Assembly (NCBI GenBank): GCA_014382375.1 | Contig: JACNJU010000050.1 | Location: forward strand, 1 to 54,046 | DNA: 54,046 nt | Direction: 5' to 3' | DNA from: Rhodospirillaceae bacterium | GTDB taxonomy: Bacteria > Pseudomonadota > Alphaproteobacteria > Rhodospirillales > JABHCV01 | Shown here: in pieces, positions 26,012 through 34,735 of the stretch | How the letters are laid out: each line of letters starts with the position of its first letter | Position numbering within the stretch: position 1 is the stretch's first letter | Notes under the pieces: generated by a model | Told to the model about the DNA's origin: nothing | The model's input: the letters and a program-made list of their open reading frames with translations, nothing else | The model's database searches: none | Program-made: the position numbers and the translations under genes

Positions 26012-29000
26012 GTGGCGCAGTCAGGTTTGTCCCAGATACCCGTGGAGTCCGCCCCGAGCCCGCATGTCCTGCAGGCCATTGACGGCGGCATGCTGACCAT
26101 CCCTGGCGATGCGTGGCTGCTTAAGGCCGACTTTTCACCGCAAGGCCCCGACCTTCTGTTGAGCGGCCCTGATGGTACGCAAGTTCTGATCCGTGACTTC
26201 TTTAATCTTGAAAATCCACCTGACCTTCTGACAGATACAGGGGCCATGATTACCGCCGATCTGGCGATTAATCTGGCTGGCCCGCTGGCACCGGGCCAAA
26301 GCGCCTCGGCCCTGGATGATCAACTGGCGCAAGCCGCAGAGTCCATTGGCCGGGTCGAGGCGACGGACGGGCTGGTTGAGGCGATCCGCGTTGACGGTAC
26401 AAAAGTTACGCTTTCCAAAGGTGACGACATTTTCCAGGGCGATACCCTGATCACCGCCAAGGGTGCGGCCATTGGTATTACTTTTATCGATGACACGACC
26501 TTCTCACTGGGCGAGGAAGGCCGCATGGTTATCGACGAAATGGTCTATGACGGCGATACCCAGGAAGGCCAATTCAGCGCCAATCTGATACAAGGCGTGT
26601 TCTCGTTTGTCAGTGGTGAAATCGCCAAGACATCACCGGAAGGCATGACGGTGACGACACCGGTGGCGACCATCGGTATCCGCGGCACCAAGGTCGCTGG
26701 CCGAGCGGCCCAGGAAGGGGCTGAGAACACCATTTCATTGCTCCCTGAAACCGATGCTCAAGGGGTCCAGATCGTCGGTGAACTGTCAGTAACCAATCAG
26801 GGCGGCACGGTGACTCTAAATTCGGTTGGGGCGACGGTGCAGATGAGCAGCGCTTTCCAGCCACCGCCGCCGCCGGTAACGTTCAGTCAGCAGCAACTTC
26901 AACAAAATTACGGCGCCGCCCTGACGACCTTGTCGACAACGGCAGCGGCAAAGGCCACCGCCGACGCGGCCGAGGGCGCCGCAGAGGCGGAGCAGGCCGA
27001 AGCAGACGCGCAAGCAGCCGAAGCCGAAGCCGAAGCTGCGGCGGCTGAGGCCGAAGCGGCCCAGGCCGAAGCGGACGCGGCGCAAGCCGAAGCCGAAGCC
27101 AGCGGTGATCCTGAAGCCATCGCCGCAGCAGAAGCAGCGCAGGCGGAAGCTGAAGCCAAGGCTGCGGAAGCCGAGGCCAAGGCAGCAGAAGCCGAAACGG
27201 CCATCCAGGAAGCAGAAGCCAAAGCCCAGGAAGCGCAAGTTGCACAAGCCGAGGCCGAACACGCAACCAACGAAATGCAGGCCCAGGCTCAGGCCTTTCA
27301 GGCGTTTGGCGGCCCGCCACCGGGTGAAAGCCCGGTGCCCGTAGAGGGAGCGCCGGAAAGCGATGGCGATAGCCCGGTGGACGCTGTTTCGCAGGCAGAC
27401 AACGGCGGCGATACTTTTAATGGCGACAGCCCGTTCGGTGGCGGCGATACTTTTGACGGCGGTGGTGATGTCTTGTTCGGTAGCGGCGACAGCCTTTTCG
27501 GCGACGGCCTGTCACTTTTGGGTGGCGGTGGTGGTGATCTTTTTGGAGGCTCGTTGTTGGCCCCCCCGGCAGGCGGTGACACACTATTGTTTGGTTATGA
27601 ACCTCTGCCGCCGGATTTCTTTGCGACGGAGATTTTTGACGCGCCCCCGCCAGATGATCCCATCCTGCTTCTCGATGAACCCAGTGACATCGTGATAGGC
27701 AACGCAGCCCCGACGGTGTCACTGTCCGTTGACAGCACCCAGACCCCGGCCTTTACCAATAGCGGTGCCACAACCTTTGACAGTCTCGTAACCAATTCTT
27801 TCGGGGAGGGCGCCAGTGAAATTATCGATGTCGACAATGACGGCGACATGGATATCGTTATTCACGGCTATGATTCCGTCGTCGGGACAAACCCCGCCAG
27901 TACGTCTGTCGGCCTGAATGACGGCAGCGGTACCTTCACTTACAGCACCGTCCTTGCCAACAGCCTTTTTACGCACGGCATGGATATGGCTGACGTTAAC
28001 GCTGACGGCAATGTCGATATTGTCTTCGCCCAAAACAGCGCCACCGCGCAACCGGTCTATTTAGGCGACGGGATCGGCGGGTTCTCGGTTTTAACGCAGA
28101 ACAATACCATAAACACGACGGGCGGCACGATCGGTGGAAACAATGTCGACCTTGCCGATTTTAACGGTGATGGCCTAACGGACATGTTCGTCAATGTCGA
28201 TGCCGGTGCCAAGGTTTACCTGAACGCCCAAAACGGTGATGCTGCCGGCCAATTCACCGATACCGGTCAGTCGTTAACGTCAACGAAGACCGCGCAAAGT
28301 TATCGTGCGCTGGCCACGGGCGACATCGACGGCGACGGCGACATTGATGCCGTCACCGGTAGTTGGGCCGAGAAAATGGATATCTGGGTCAACGATGGCA
28401 CCGGCACGTTCTCGAATACCGGGGTGGATGGCACCGGTCGGTTGAGCGTTCTTGGTGTCGATAACACCACATGGGGGGCCACCAATGGCGTCGCCCTGGG
28501 TGATGTGGACGGTGACGGCGATTTGGACATCGTGGCCTTCAACCGCTATGTCGCCAACAAGGTTTTCCTCAACGACGGAACGGGAAACTTTACCGAAGGC
28601 ACGCCCTTCGGGAATCTTGTCGGCAGCGGCGATGGCACTTTGGCGGACATTGACGGCGATGGCGATCTGGACGCTATAGATGCCGGTTACGGTGGGGTGG
28701 TAGTGTCCACCAACGATGGCACGGGTACTTTCACCCCACAAGCTCATACATATTCTACTACCAGTTCGGATCATGTCCAAACCGGCGATCTCAACGGCGA
28801 TGGCTTTACGGACATCCTGGTCGGTCGTAGTGGTGCCGGCAGCGATATCCTGACCAACGACCTGTCGAACGCCACTGTCCTTCAGGCCAATACCTTAACC
28901 TTCCAGCAGAGTAATTTTGGCATTACCGATCCTGACAATCCGGCCAACAGCAGTCTTGTTATTACGGTCTTATCGGTTCCTGCGAACGGAAGTATCGCCT

Positions 29001-30103
29001 TGAACGGCACCGCATTATCGGCTTTTGGCACTTTTACCCAAGCCGATGTCATCGCCGGGCTTGTCACCTACACCCATTCGGGAACAGCGACGACGATCGA
29101 TAGTTTCCAGTTCAACGTCTCCGACGGCCTGGGCGGCCTCAGTGCGACCACAACTTTCAAACTAGCGGTCACCAGCAACAGCGGCAACGACACCCTGACC
29201 GGTGGAACCGGCAACGACACCCTGACGGGCGGCACAGGTAACGACACCATTAACGGTGTTTCGGGTACGGACACGGCAGTCCTGAGTGGCCCCAAAGCTA
29301 ATTACACCTATGCTTTTGCCGCCAATGGAGACCTGACCCTGACTGACACAGTCGGGACGGACGGAACCGATACCATCTCCAACGTTGATACACTGACATT
29401 CAGCGATGGCAGTGTTGGCATCACCAGCGCAAAAACCATTACCGGTGATTCCGGGGTCGACACGATAACCGCCACCGACGCTTCGAGTATCAGCACCTTT
29501 GGCGGTAATGATTCGATCACTGTCAACGGAACAACGGCGGGCACCCTGACCGGTGGTACGGGTACTGACAGCTTTTATCTTTCGGGCACGACGGGCGCGC
29601 AAACAATCCGCTTTACCACGTCTACTGACGGTGCAACGACGGCAGACAGTGTGCCAGCGCGCGATCAGATTTTTGGTTTCACTCAAGGCACGGATAAGAT
29701 CGGAATATCCGGGTCTCTGGCATCAATGATAGATGATGGTGGGGCTGCAGATGGCGTTATTTCCTGGGCAAACAATGCAGCCGTGGATTTCACGAGTACC
29801 CATGAAGCGCTATTCGTAACCGATAGTTCAAATTTCGCTGGCTATACTGGACAGGGCGGGTTCCCGGGATTATTGGCAGGTATTATCAACGGTATCGGTA
29901 TTACCACCGCTTCTGGTGATGATGGACTTATTGTCGCCAACGCCACCGGGGCCAGTGCCGGAGGCGGCGCCGGCATTTTCTATTTCCAGGAAAGTGACTC
30001 AATCTTGAATAATGTCTCCGCAAGTGAGCTGACCTATATAGCTTCCATTGAAACGACAGCCATTTCTTCAGCCATTACAACTGACATAACCATTGTTGCT
30101 TAG
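26012..30103 (+). CDS. Giant exported FecR / FG-GAP / RTX protein
   Basis: 1363 residues, GTG start with a strong GGGAGG ribosome site. Order: an unusual N-terminal part (1-120), a FecR-like domain (about 124-230, TTPVATIGIRGTKV), an Ala/Glu coiled-coil-like stretch (about 309-430), a Gly/Asp-rich stretch (about 465-526), seven FG-GAP/VCBS calcium loops of the DxDGDGDxD type (about 605-947), a cadherin-like segment (about 957-1052), three GNDTLTGGT-type RTX nonapeptides (1058-1084) and a C-terminal domain. I see no cysteine and no Sec signal, which fits type I secretion. Seven loops suggest a seven-blade propeller. A surface adhesin or matrix protein is likely. No type I export genes are in the window. 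The stop overlaps the convergent gene by 4 bases. Confidence 0.85.
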   Translation: MAQSGLSQIPVESAPSPHVLQAIDGGMLTIPGDAWLLKADFSPQGPDLLLSGPDGTQVLIRDFFNLENPPDLLTDTGAMITADLAINLAGPLAPGQSASALDDQLAQAAESIGRVEATDGLVEAIRVDGTKVTLSKGDDIFQGDTLITAKGAAIGITFIDDTTFSLGEEGRMVIDEMVYDGDTQEGQFSANLIQGVFSFVSGEIAKTSPEGMTVTTPVATIGIRGTKVAGRAAQEGAENTISLLPETDAQGVQIVGELSVTNQGGTVTLNSVGATVQMSSAFQPPPPPVTFSQQQLQQNYGAALTTLSTTAAAKATADAAEGAAEAEQAEADAQAAEAEAEAAAAEAEAAQAEADAAQAEAEASGDPEAIAAAEAAQAEAEAKAAEAEAKAAEAETAIQEAEAKAQEAQVAQAEAEHATNEMQAQAQAFQAFGGPPPGESPVPVEGAPESDGDSPVDAVSQADNGGDTFNGDSPFGGGDTFDGGGDVLFGSGDSLFGDGLSLLGGGGGDLFGGSLLAPPAGGDTLLFGYEPLPPDFFATEIFDAPPPDDPILLLDEPSDIVIGNAAPTVSLSVDSTQTPAFTNSGATTFDSLVTNSFGEGASEIIDVDNDGDMDIVIHGYDSVVGTNPASTSVGLNDGSGTFTYSTVLANSLFTHGMDMADVNADGNVDIVFAQNSATAQPVYLGDGIGGFSVLTQNNTINTTGGTIGGNNVDLADFNGDGLTDMFVNVDAGAKVYLNAQNGDAAGQFTDTGQSLTSTKTAQSYRALATGDIDGDGDIDAVTGSWAEKMDIWVNDGTGTFSNTGVDGTGRLSVLGVDNTTWGATNGVALGDVDGDGDLDIVAFNRYVANKVFLNDGTGNFTEGTPFGNLVGSGDGTLADIDGDGDLDAIDAGYGGVVVSTNDGTGTFTPQAHTYSTTSSDHVQTGDLNGDGFTDILVGRSGAGSDILTNDLSNATVLQANTLTFQQSNFGITDPDNPANSSLVITVLSVPANGSIALNGTALSAFGTFTQADVIAGLVTYTHSGTATTIDSFQFNVSDGLGGLSATTTFKLAVTSNSGNDTLTGGTGNDTLTGGTGNDTINGVSGTDTAVLSGPKANYTYAFAANGDLTLTDTVGTDGTDTISNVDTLTFSDGSVGITSAKTITGDSGVDTITATDASSISTFGGNDSITVNGTTAGTLTGGTGTDSFYLSGTTGAQTIRFTTSTDGATTADSVPARDQIFGFTQGTDKIGISGSLASMIDDGGAADGVISWANNAAVDFTSTHEALFVTDSSNFAGYTGQGGFPGLLAGIINGIGITTASGDDGLIVANATGASAGGGAGIFYFQESDSILNNVSASELTYIASIETTAISSAITTDITIVA
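26935..27300 (+). repeat. Low-complexity Ala/Glu repeat region
   Basis: GC-rich repeats of the type GCNGARGCN encode runs of Ala-Glu-Ala (AEAEAEAAAAEAEAAQAEAD and similar). The coding strand is read through without stops and gives a long charged helix, probably a stalk between the FecR domain and the propeller. Such repeats are prone to length change between strains. Confidence 0.7.
29183..29263 (+). repeat. Three tandem 27-base RTX repeats
   Basis: Three near-identical 27-base units at 29183-29209, 29210-29236 and 29237-29263, each encoding a GNDTLTGGT-type nonapeptide (calcium-binding RTX/hemolysin repeat; the third is diverged). Nearly identical units point to recent duplication. Confidence 0.85.
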
Positions 30104-33100
30104 CGGAAATCTTTCAGAAGGCTCCGTCTTTGCGCGTCTGCTTCATGGGCGGCGCGTTCCTTGACGGTGCCAAAACCACGGACTGACTGGGGCAGGGCGG
30201 CCATGGCCAAGGCGGTGGCGTGATTTTCGGGCTTAAGATTCTCAGCGATGTCATCAAGCAGATTTTCAAAATCTTTCCGCAGTCGCTTCTCCAACTTTCG
30301 TTCGGCGCTGTAAGCGAAGGGATCAAAAGCCGTGCCGCGTAAGCCTTTTAAAGTCGCTAACACTTTGAAAACGCTCATCATCCACGGCCCAAAGACTCTT
30401 TTTTTGCTACCCAGAAGCGGCGGTGCGAGACTGAAATTCAGCCGCAGCGCTCCCTCGAACTGTTCGGACAGGCGCTTTTCAAAGCGGCCATCGGTGTAAA
30501 GCCTGGCGACTTCATACTCGTCTTTATTGGCAAGCAATTTGAAATAACTTTCTGCAACGACAGCGCCGAGGCCGCTCATGCCCGGGGATTTCTCAGCCTC
30601 AATCTGCTTGATGCGTTCGACCTGCGCACTGAAACTTGCGGCGTAGGCGGCGTTTTGATAGGCGGTCAGTTCCTTGATCCGAAGCGTCATCAATTGCTCC
30701 GGGTTGGGTTCGGCTTCGGTCTCGGCAGCCGGGCCGATAAGCTCTTCCACGGCTGCCAGATCATGGGCGGCGCGACGTCCCCAAAGGAAGGACTGTTTGT
30801 TAAAATCGACGGCGATGGCGTTGATGGTGATGGCCTGTTCAATGGCTTCTGCGCTGAGTGGCAGCCAGCCTTTCTGGAAGGCGTAACCGACGGTGAACAG
30901 GTTTGAGGCGAGACTGTCGCCCAGCAACCCTGTCGCCAGTTTGCTGGCGTCGATGAAATCGGCTTCCAGGGTGGTCTCGACCAAATCCTTGTGCAGGCGC
31001 TGTTCAGGAAATTCAAGGTCCGGATTACTGGTGAAGGCCGCGGTCATGGTCTGGTGATTGTTGATGACGGCGCGGGTTTGATCCGCACTCAATTTGCTTA
31101 AAGAATCAAAACCACCGGCGGTGACCATGTCGCAACCGAGCAGCAAATTGGCGCTGCCTGCGGATATGCGGGTGGCGTAAATGTCATCAGGGCGGGCGGC
31201 GATGCGAATATGGCTCATCACCGCACCATTTTTTTGGGCCAGTCCCGTTTGATCCAGAACTGTCACCCCCTTGCCTTCAAGATGGGCGGCGACGCCTAGC
31301 AGGGCGCCAATGGTGACCACCCCGGTGCCACCGATACCGGTCACGACCAGACTGTAGGGGCTGTCGATGGAAGGTTGCTCTGGGGTCGGTAAATCGGCGA
31401 AGGGTACCGCACCGACGCCTTCCCTGGTGGTTTTGCGAACCGTTCCGCCAGTGACGCTGACAAAGCTCGGGCATTCACCCTTAAGGCAGGAAAAATCCTT
31501 GTTGCATGATGACTGATCGATGACCCGCTTGCGTCCCAGCGGTGTTTCCAGCGGTGCAATGGCGACGCAGTTGGACTTGGCCCCGCAATCGCCGCAGCCT
31601 TCGCAGACGGCCTCGTTGATGAAGATGCGCTGGGCTGGATCGACACTCAAACCGCGCTTGCGCCGACGCCTGAGTTCGGCCGCACAGGTCTGGTCGAAAA
31701 CCATAACGCTGACACCCTCAACATCGCGCAACATCCGCTGCACGGCGTCCAGATCATCACGGTGGTGGAAAGTGACACCGCTGGCGAAATTGCTGTCTTT
31801 CGGATATTTGTCCGGCTCGTCGGAAACAACGACGATGCGCTTGGCCCCTTCGGCGGAAACCTGGCGGGTGATGATCGGGACATCAAGCGGCCCGTCATGG
31901 GGCTGACCGCCGGTCATGGCGACGGCGTCGTTATAAAGAATCTTGTAGGTGACGTTGACCTGTGATGCGACGGCGGCGCGAATGGCCAGAATGCCGGAAT
32001 GGAAATAGGTGCCATCGCCAAGATTGATGAACATATGATCCGTTTCAACAAACGGGGCGAGGCCGTTCCAGTTCGCCCCTTCGCCGCCCATCTGGGTGAA
32101 GGTGACGGTGTCCCGGTTCATCCAGGTAACCATGTAGTGACAACCGATGCCCGCCGCCGCCTTTGAACCTTCGGGCACCACCGTTGATGTATTATGCGGG
32201 CAACCGGCACAGAAATAGGGTGTGCGGATGATATCCGTGGATGTGGTGGCGTTCAGTTCCTTATCTTTATTCTCAAGAAAAGCGAGGCGTTTGACAATCC
32301 GCGAGCTGGTGATGAAATTTTCCAGCCGGGCTGCGATGACGCGGGCGATGCGGGCGGGTGAAAGCTCGAATGCGGAGGGTAATACCCAGTTGCCTTCCTC
32401 GTCAAATTTGCCAACGACCCTGGGGCGGACGCTTTCACGCCAGTTGTAGAGCTGTTCCTTCAACTGGTTTTCGATAACCGCGCGTTTTTCCTCAACAACA
32501 AGAATTTCCTCAAGCCCATCGGCGAAATGGCGGATCCCGTCACGCTCTAGCGGCCACGGCATCCCGACCTTGTAAATTCTCAAACCCAGTTCGGCGGCGT
32601 AGGCCTGATCAATTCCCAAGTCATCAAGGGCCTGCATGACGTCCAGATAGGACTTGCCAGTGGTGACGATACCAAGACGGGCGTTCGGGCTGTCGATGAC
32701 GATTTTGTCTATCTTGTTGGCCTTGGCGAAGGCCAGTGTTGCGTACATTTTATGCTGTTGCAGGCGGCGTTCCTGATCCAGTGGCGGATCAGGCCAGCGA
32801 ATATGGAGGCCGCCGTCAGGCATTTTAAAATCATCCGGAGTGACGATCTTTATCCGATCAGGATCGATGGAAACCGATGCGGAACTGTCCATGGTCTCGG
32901 TGATCGCCTTCAGGCCAACCCAAACCCCGGCGAAGCGGGACATAGCCCAACCGATCTGACCGAAATCGATAATTTCCTGGATGCTGGAGGGGTTAAGGAT
33001 AGGGATCTGGGCGTCGATGAAAGCGTATTCGCTTTGGCTTGGAACGGTAGATGACTTGCAGGCCGGATCATCACCTGCGACCACCAGCACGCCGCCTTGC

Positions 33101-33507
33101 GGTGCGGTCCCTGCCATATTGCCATGGCGGAACACATCGCCCGAACGATCCACACCCGGCCCTTTGCCGTACCACATGGAAAAGACACCATCGACGGTGG
33201 CATCCTCGTACAGGTGGGTTTGCTGGGTTCCCCAAATGGCGGTTGCAGCCATATCCTCGTTGATACCGGGTTGGAAGCGGATATTGGCCTTTGCCGTAAG
33301 CGGGGCGGCACGCCAGAATTCCTTATCGACCATGCCCAGGGGCGAACCCCGGTAGCCAGAGACAAAACCGGCCGTGTTCAGCCCGGCTTTTTCGTCGCGT
33401 GCCTTTTGCATCAGGGTCAGGCGGATCAGCGCCTGGGTGCCATTCAGGAACACCCGGCCAGAGGATTGGCTGTATTTATCTTCCAGGGTAAACGTGGCCA
33501 GATCCAT
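30100..33507 (-). CDS. Indolepyruvate ferredoxin oxidoreductase, single chain
   Basis: 1135 residues, combining the alpha and gamma parts found as IorA and IorB in archaea. An N-terminal pyruvate-oxidoreductase-like half, a thiamine diphosphate region (FCAGCPHNTSTVVPEGS, then GDGTYFHSGILA), a cysteine cluster (CEGCGDCGAKSNC and CNKDFSCLKGEC, about 630-680) for iron-sulfur binding, and a C-terminal domain opening with GIGGTGVVTIGALLG (about 730). It oxidatively decarboxylates aryl-pyruvates from aromatic amino acid transamination to aryl-acetyl-CoA, passing electrons to ferredoxin. No partner gene is adjacent. It is divergent from the sugar epimerase cluster. Confidence 0.93.
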   Translation of the reverse strand: MDLATFTLEDKYSQSSGRVFLNGTQALIRLTLMQKARDEKAGLNTAGFVSGYRGSPLGMVDKEFWRAAPLTAKANIRFQPGINEDMAATAIWGTQQTHLYEDATVDGVFSMWYGKGPGVDRSGDVFRHGNMAGTAPQGGVLVVAGDDPACKSSTVPSQSEYAFIDAQIPILNPSSIQEIIDFGQIGWAMSRFAGVWVGLKAITETMDSSASVSIDPDRIKIVTPDDFKMPDGGLHIRWPDPPLDQERRLQQHKMYATLAFAKANKIDKIVIDSPNARLGIVTTGKSYLDVMQALDDLGIDQAYAAELGLRIYKVGMPWPLERDGIRHFADGLEEILVVEEKRAVIENQLKEQLYNWRESVRPRVVGKFDEEGNWVLPSAFELSPARIARVIAARLENFITSSRIVKRLAFLENKDKELNATTSTDIIRTPYFCAGCPHNTSTVVPEGSKAAAGIGCHYMVTWMNRDTVTFTQMGGEGANWNGLAPFVETDHMFINLGDGTYFHSGILAIRAAVASQVNVTYKILYNDAVAMTGGQPHDGPLDVPIITRQVSAEGAKRIVVVSDEPDKYPKDSNFASGVTFHHRDDLDAVQRMLRDVEGVSVMVFDQTCAAELRRRRKRGLSVDPAQRIFINEAVCEGCGDCGAKSNCVAIAPLETPLGRKRVIDQSSCNKDFSCLKGECPSFVSVTGGTVRKTTREGVGAVPFADLPTPEQPSIDSPYSLVVTGIGGTGVVTIGALLGVAAHLEGKGVTVLDQTGLAQKNGAVMSHIRIAARPDDIYATRISAGSANLLLGCDMVTAGGFDSLSKLSADQTRAVINNHQTMTAAFTSNPDLEFPEQRLHKDLVETTLEADFIDASKLATGLLGDSLASNLFTVGYAFQKGWLPLSAEAIEQAITINAIAVDFNKQSFLWGRRAAHDLAAVEELIGPAAETEAEPNPEQLMTLRIKELTAYQNAAYAASFSAQVERIKQIEAEKSPGMSGLGAVVAESYFKLLANKDEYEVARLYTDGRFEKRLSEQFEGALRLNFSLAPPLLGSKKRVFGPWMMSVFKVLATLKGLRGTAFDPFAYSAERKLEKRLRKDFENLLDDIAENLKPENHATALAMAALPQSVRGFGTVKERAAHEADAQRRSLLKDFR

Positions 33508-33558
33508 CTTCGACGATCCTTTGTCTTAATATGTTGTGTTGAAGAATACTGCCAACAA

Positions 33559-33613
33559 CCCCTGTCGTACAGGTTACGGAGAATTTCGCAAGTCAGTATC
33601 ACTGGGACAGGGG
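33559..33613. repeat. Inverted repeat CCCCTGTC ... GACAGGGG
   Basis: A perfect 8-base inverted repeat (33559-33566 and 33606-33613) with a 39-base centre, in the 240-base region between the oxidoreductase and the epimerase. It may be a looped operator or an RNA stem. Apart from it, the region shows only AT-rich promoter-like sequence near 33705-33735. Confidence 0.35.
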
Positions 33614-33747
33614 ATGAAGATCGATAGTTCCGCAAACGGGCGTTTCGTTGAAACATCCTAAAATATGAAGATTATGGGGGGTGATTTCTCTGGCCAGTGT
33701 CTTTATACCAAACAAAACCAAGTATATAAGAATCTTACAGGTTGATT

Positions 33748-34725
33748 ATGACTGTATTGGTAACCGGCACAGCAGGATTTATTGGCTATTTTACGACCCT
33801 TGCACTGCTTGATGCAGGTCGGCGGGTTATCGGTATCGATAATCTGAACGATTATTATGATGTTTCCTTAAAACAGGCCCGTCTTGATAACCTGCTTGGT
33901 CGTAACGGGTTTACCTTCAGCCAAACCGATATTGCCGAACGCGAGGCGGTCGATGCCGTGTTCAGGGAAAATCCCGATATAACCGAGATCATTCATCTGG
34001 CGGCCCAGCCCGGTGTGCGTTATTCGCTGATCAACCCGTACGCTTATACCCGCAGCAACATTGAAGGCCATCTGGTACTGCTTGAAGCCGCTCGCAGACT
34101 TTCCGGGTTGAAGCATTTTGTCTATGCGTCATCGTCATCCGTTTACGGCGATTCCAGTGATGTTCCTTTTTCCACTGACAAGCGAACCGATACGCCGGTG
34201 TCGTTGTACGCCGCGACCAAGAAATCCATGGAAATGATGAGCCACGCCTATTCTCATCTGTACCGGATGCCCTTGACGGGCCTGCGTTTCTTTACTGTTT
34301 ACGGCCCCTGGGGACGGCCGGATATGGCATATTACATCTTCACCAAGAAAATTCTGGCGGGCGAACCAATCCCGGTTTTCAACAATGGCGAGATGCGCCG
34401 TGATTTCACCTACATTGACGACATTGTCTCGGGCGTCGTCAGTTGCCTGGGCACGCCACCGGCCGATCTGGGCCTCCCCCCATACCGGCTTTACAACATC
34501 GGCAACAACAAAACCGAAAGCCTGATGGATTTCATTAGCCAAATTGAAAGGGCGCTGGGCAAAAAAGCGGAGATCGATTTCCAACCGATGCAAGCCGGTG
34601 ATGTAAAGGAAACCTTTGCCGATATCGATACCATGGTTGAAGATTTCGGCTTTTCCCCAAGCACCGGTATCGATGTTGGCATTCCGCGCTTTGTTGAGTG
34701 GTATAAAGAATTTCACGGCGCTTAA
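33748..34725 (+). CDS. NAD-dependent UDP-glucuronate 4-epimerase-like protein
   Basis: 325 residues from the ATG at 33748 (two codons after the first possible TTG). An extended SDR: the cofactor motif VTGTAGFIG (about 4-12), HLAAQPGVRYS (about 86-96), the catalytic YAATKKSME with Tyr and Lys (about 149-157), and a C-terminal nucleotide-sugar region. The sequence DNLNDYYDVSLKQARL is typical of UDP-glucuronate 4-epimerases, which make UDP-galacturonate for surface polysaccharide. The next gene, a TPR/O-GlcNAc-transferase-like protein, starts 10 bases later, so both may serve one glycosylation pathway. Confidence 0.92.
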   Translation: MTVLVTGTAGFIGYFTTLALLDAGRRVIGIDNLNDYYDVSLKQARLDNLLGRNGFTFSQTDIAEREAVDAVFRENPDITEIIHLAAQPGVRYSLINPYAYTRSNIEGHLVLLEAARRLSGLKHFVYASSSSVYGDSSDVPFSTDKRTDTPVSLYAATKKSMEMMSHAYSHLYRMPLTGLRFFTVYGPWGRPDMAYYIFTKKILAGEPIPVFNNGEMRRDFTYIDDIVSGVVSCLGTPPADLGLPPYRLYNIGNNKTESLMDFISQIERALGKKAEIDFQPMQAGDVKETFADIDTMVEDFGFSPSTGIDVGIPRFVEWYKEFHGA

Positions 34726-34735
34726 AGGCCCTGCC

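Noticed and set aside
26883-27320. Long open frames on the minus strand over the Ala/Glu repeat region
   Set aside because: They arise from the GC-rich repeats, which lack stop codons in several frames; the plus-strand frame is the real gene.
29162-29686. 174-codon minus-strand frame over the RTX repeats
   Set aside because: Antisense of the repeat array; no independent evidence.
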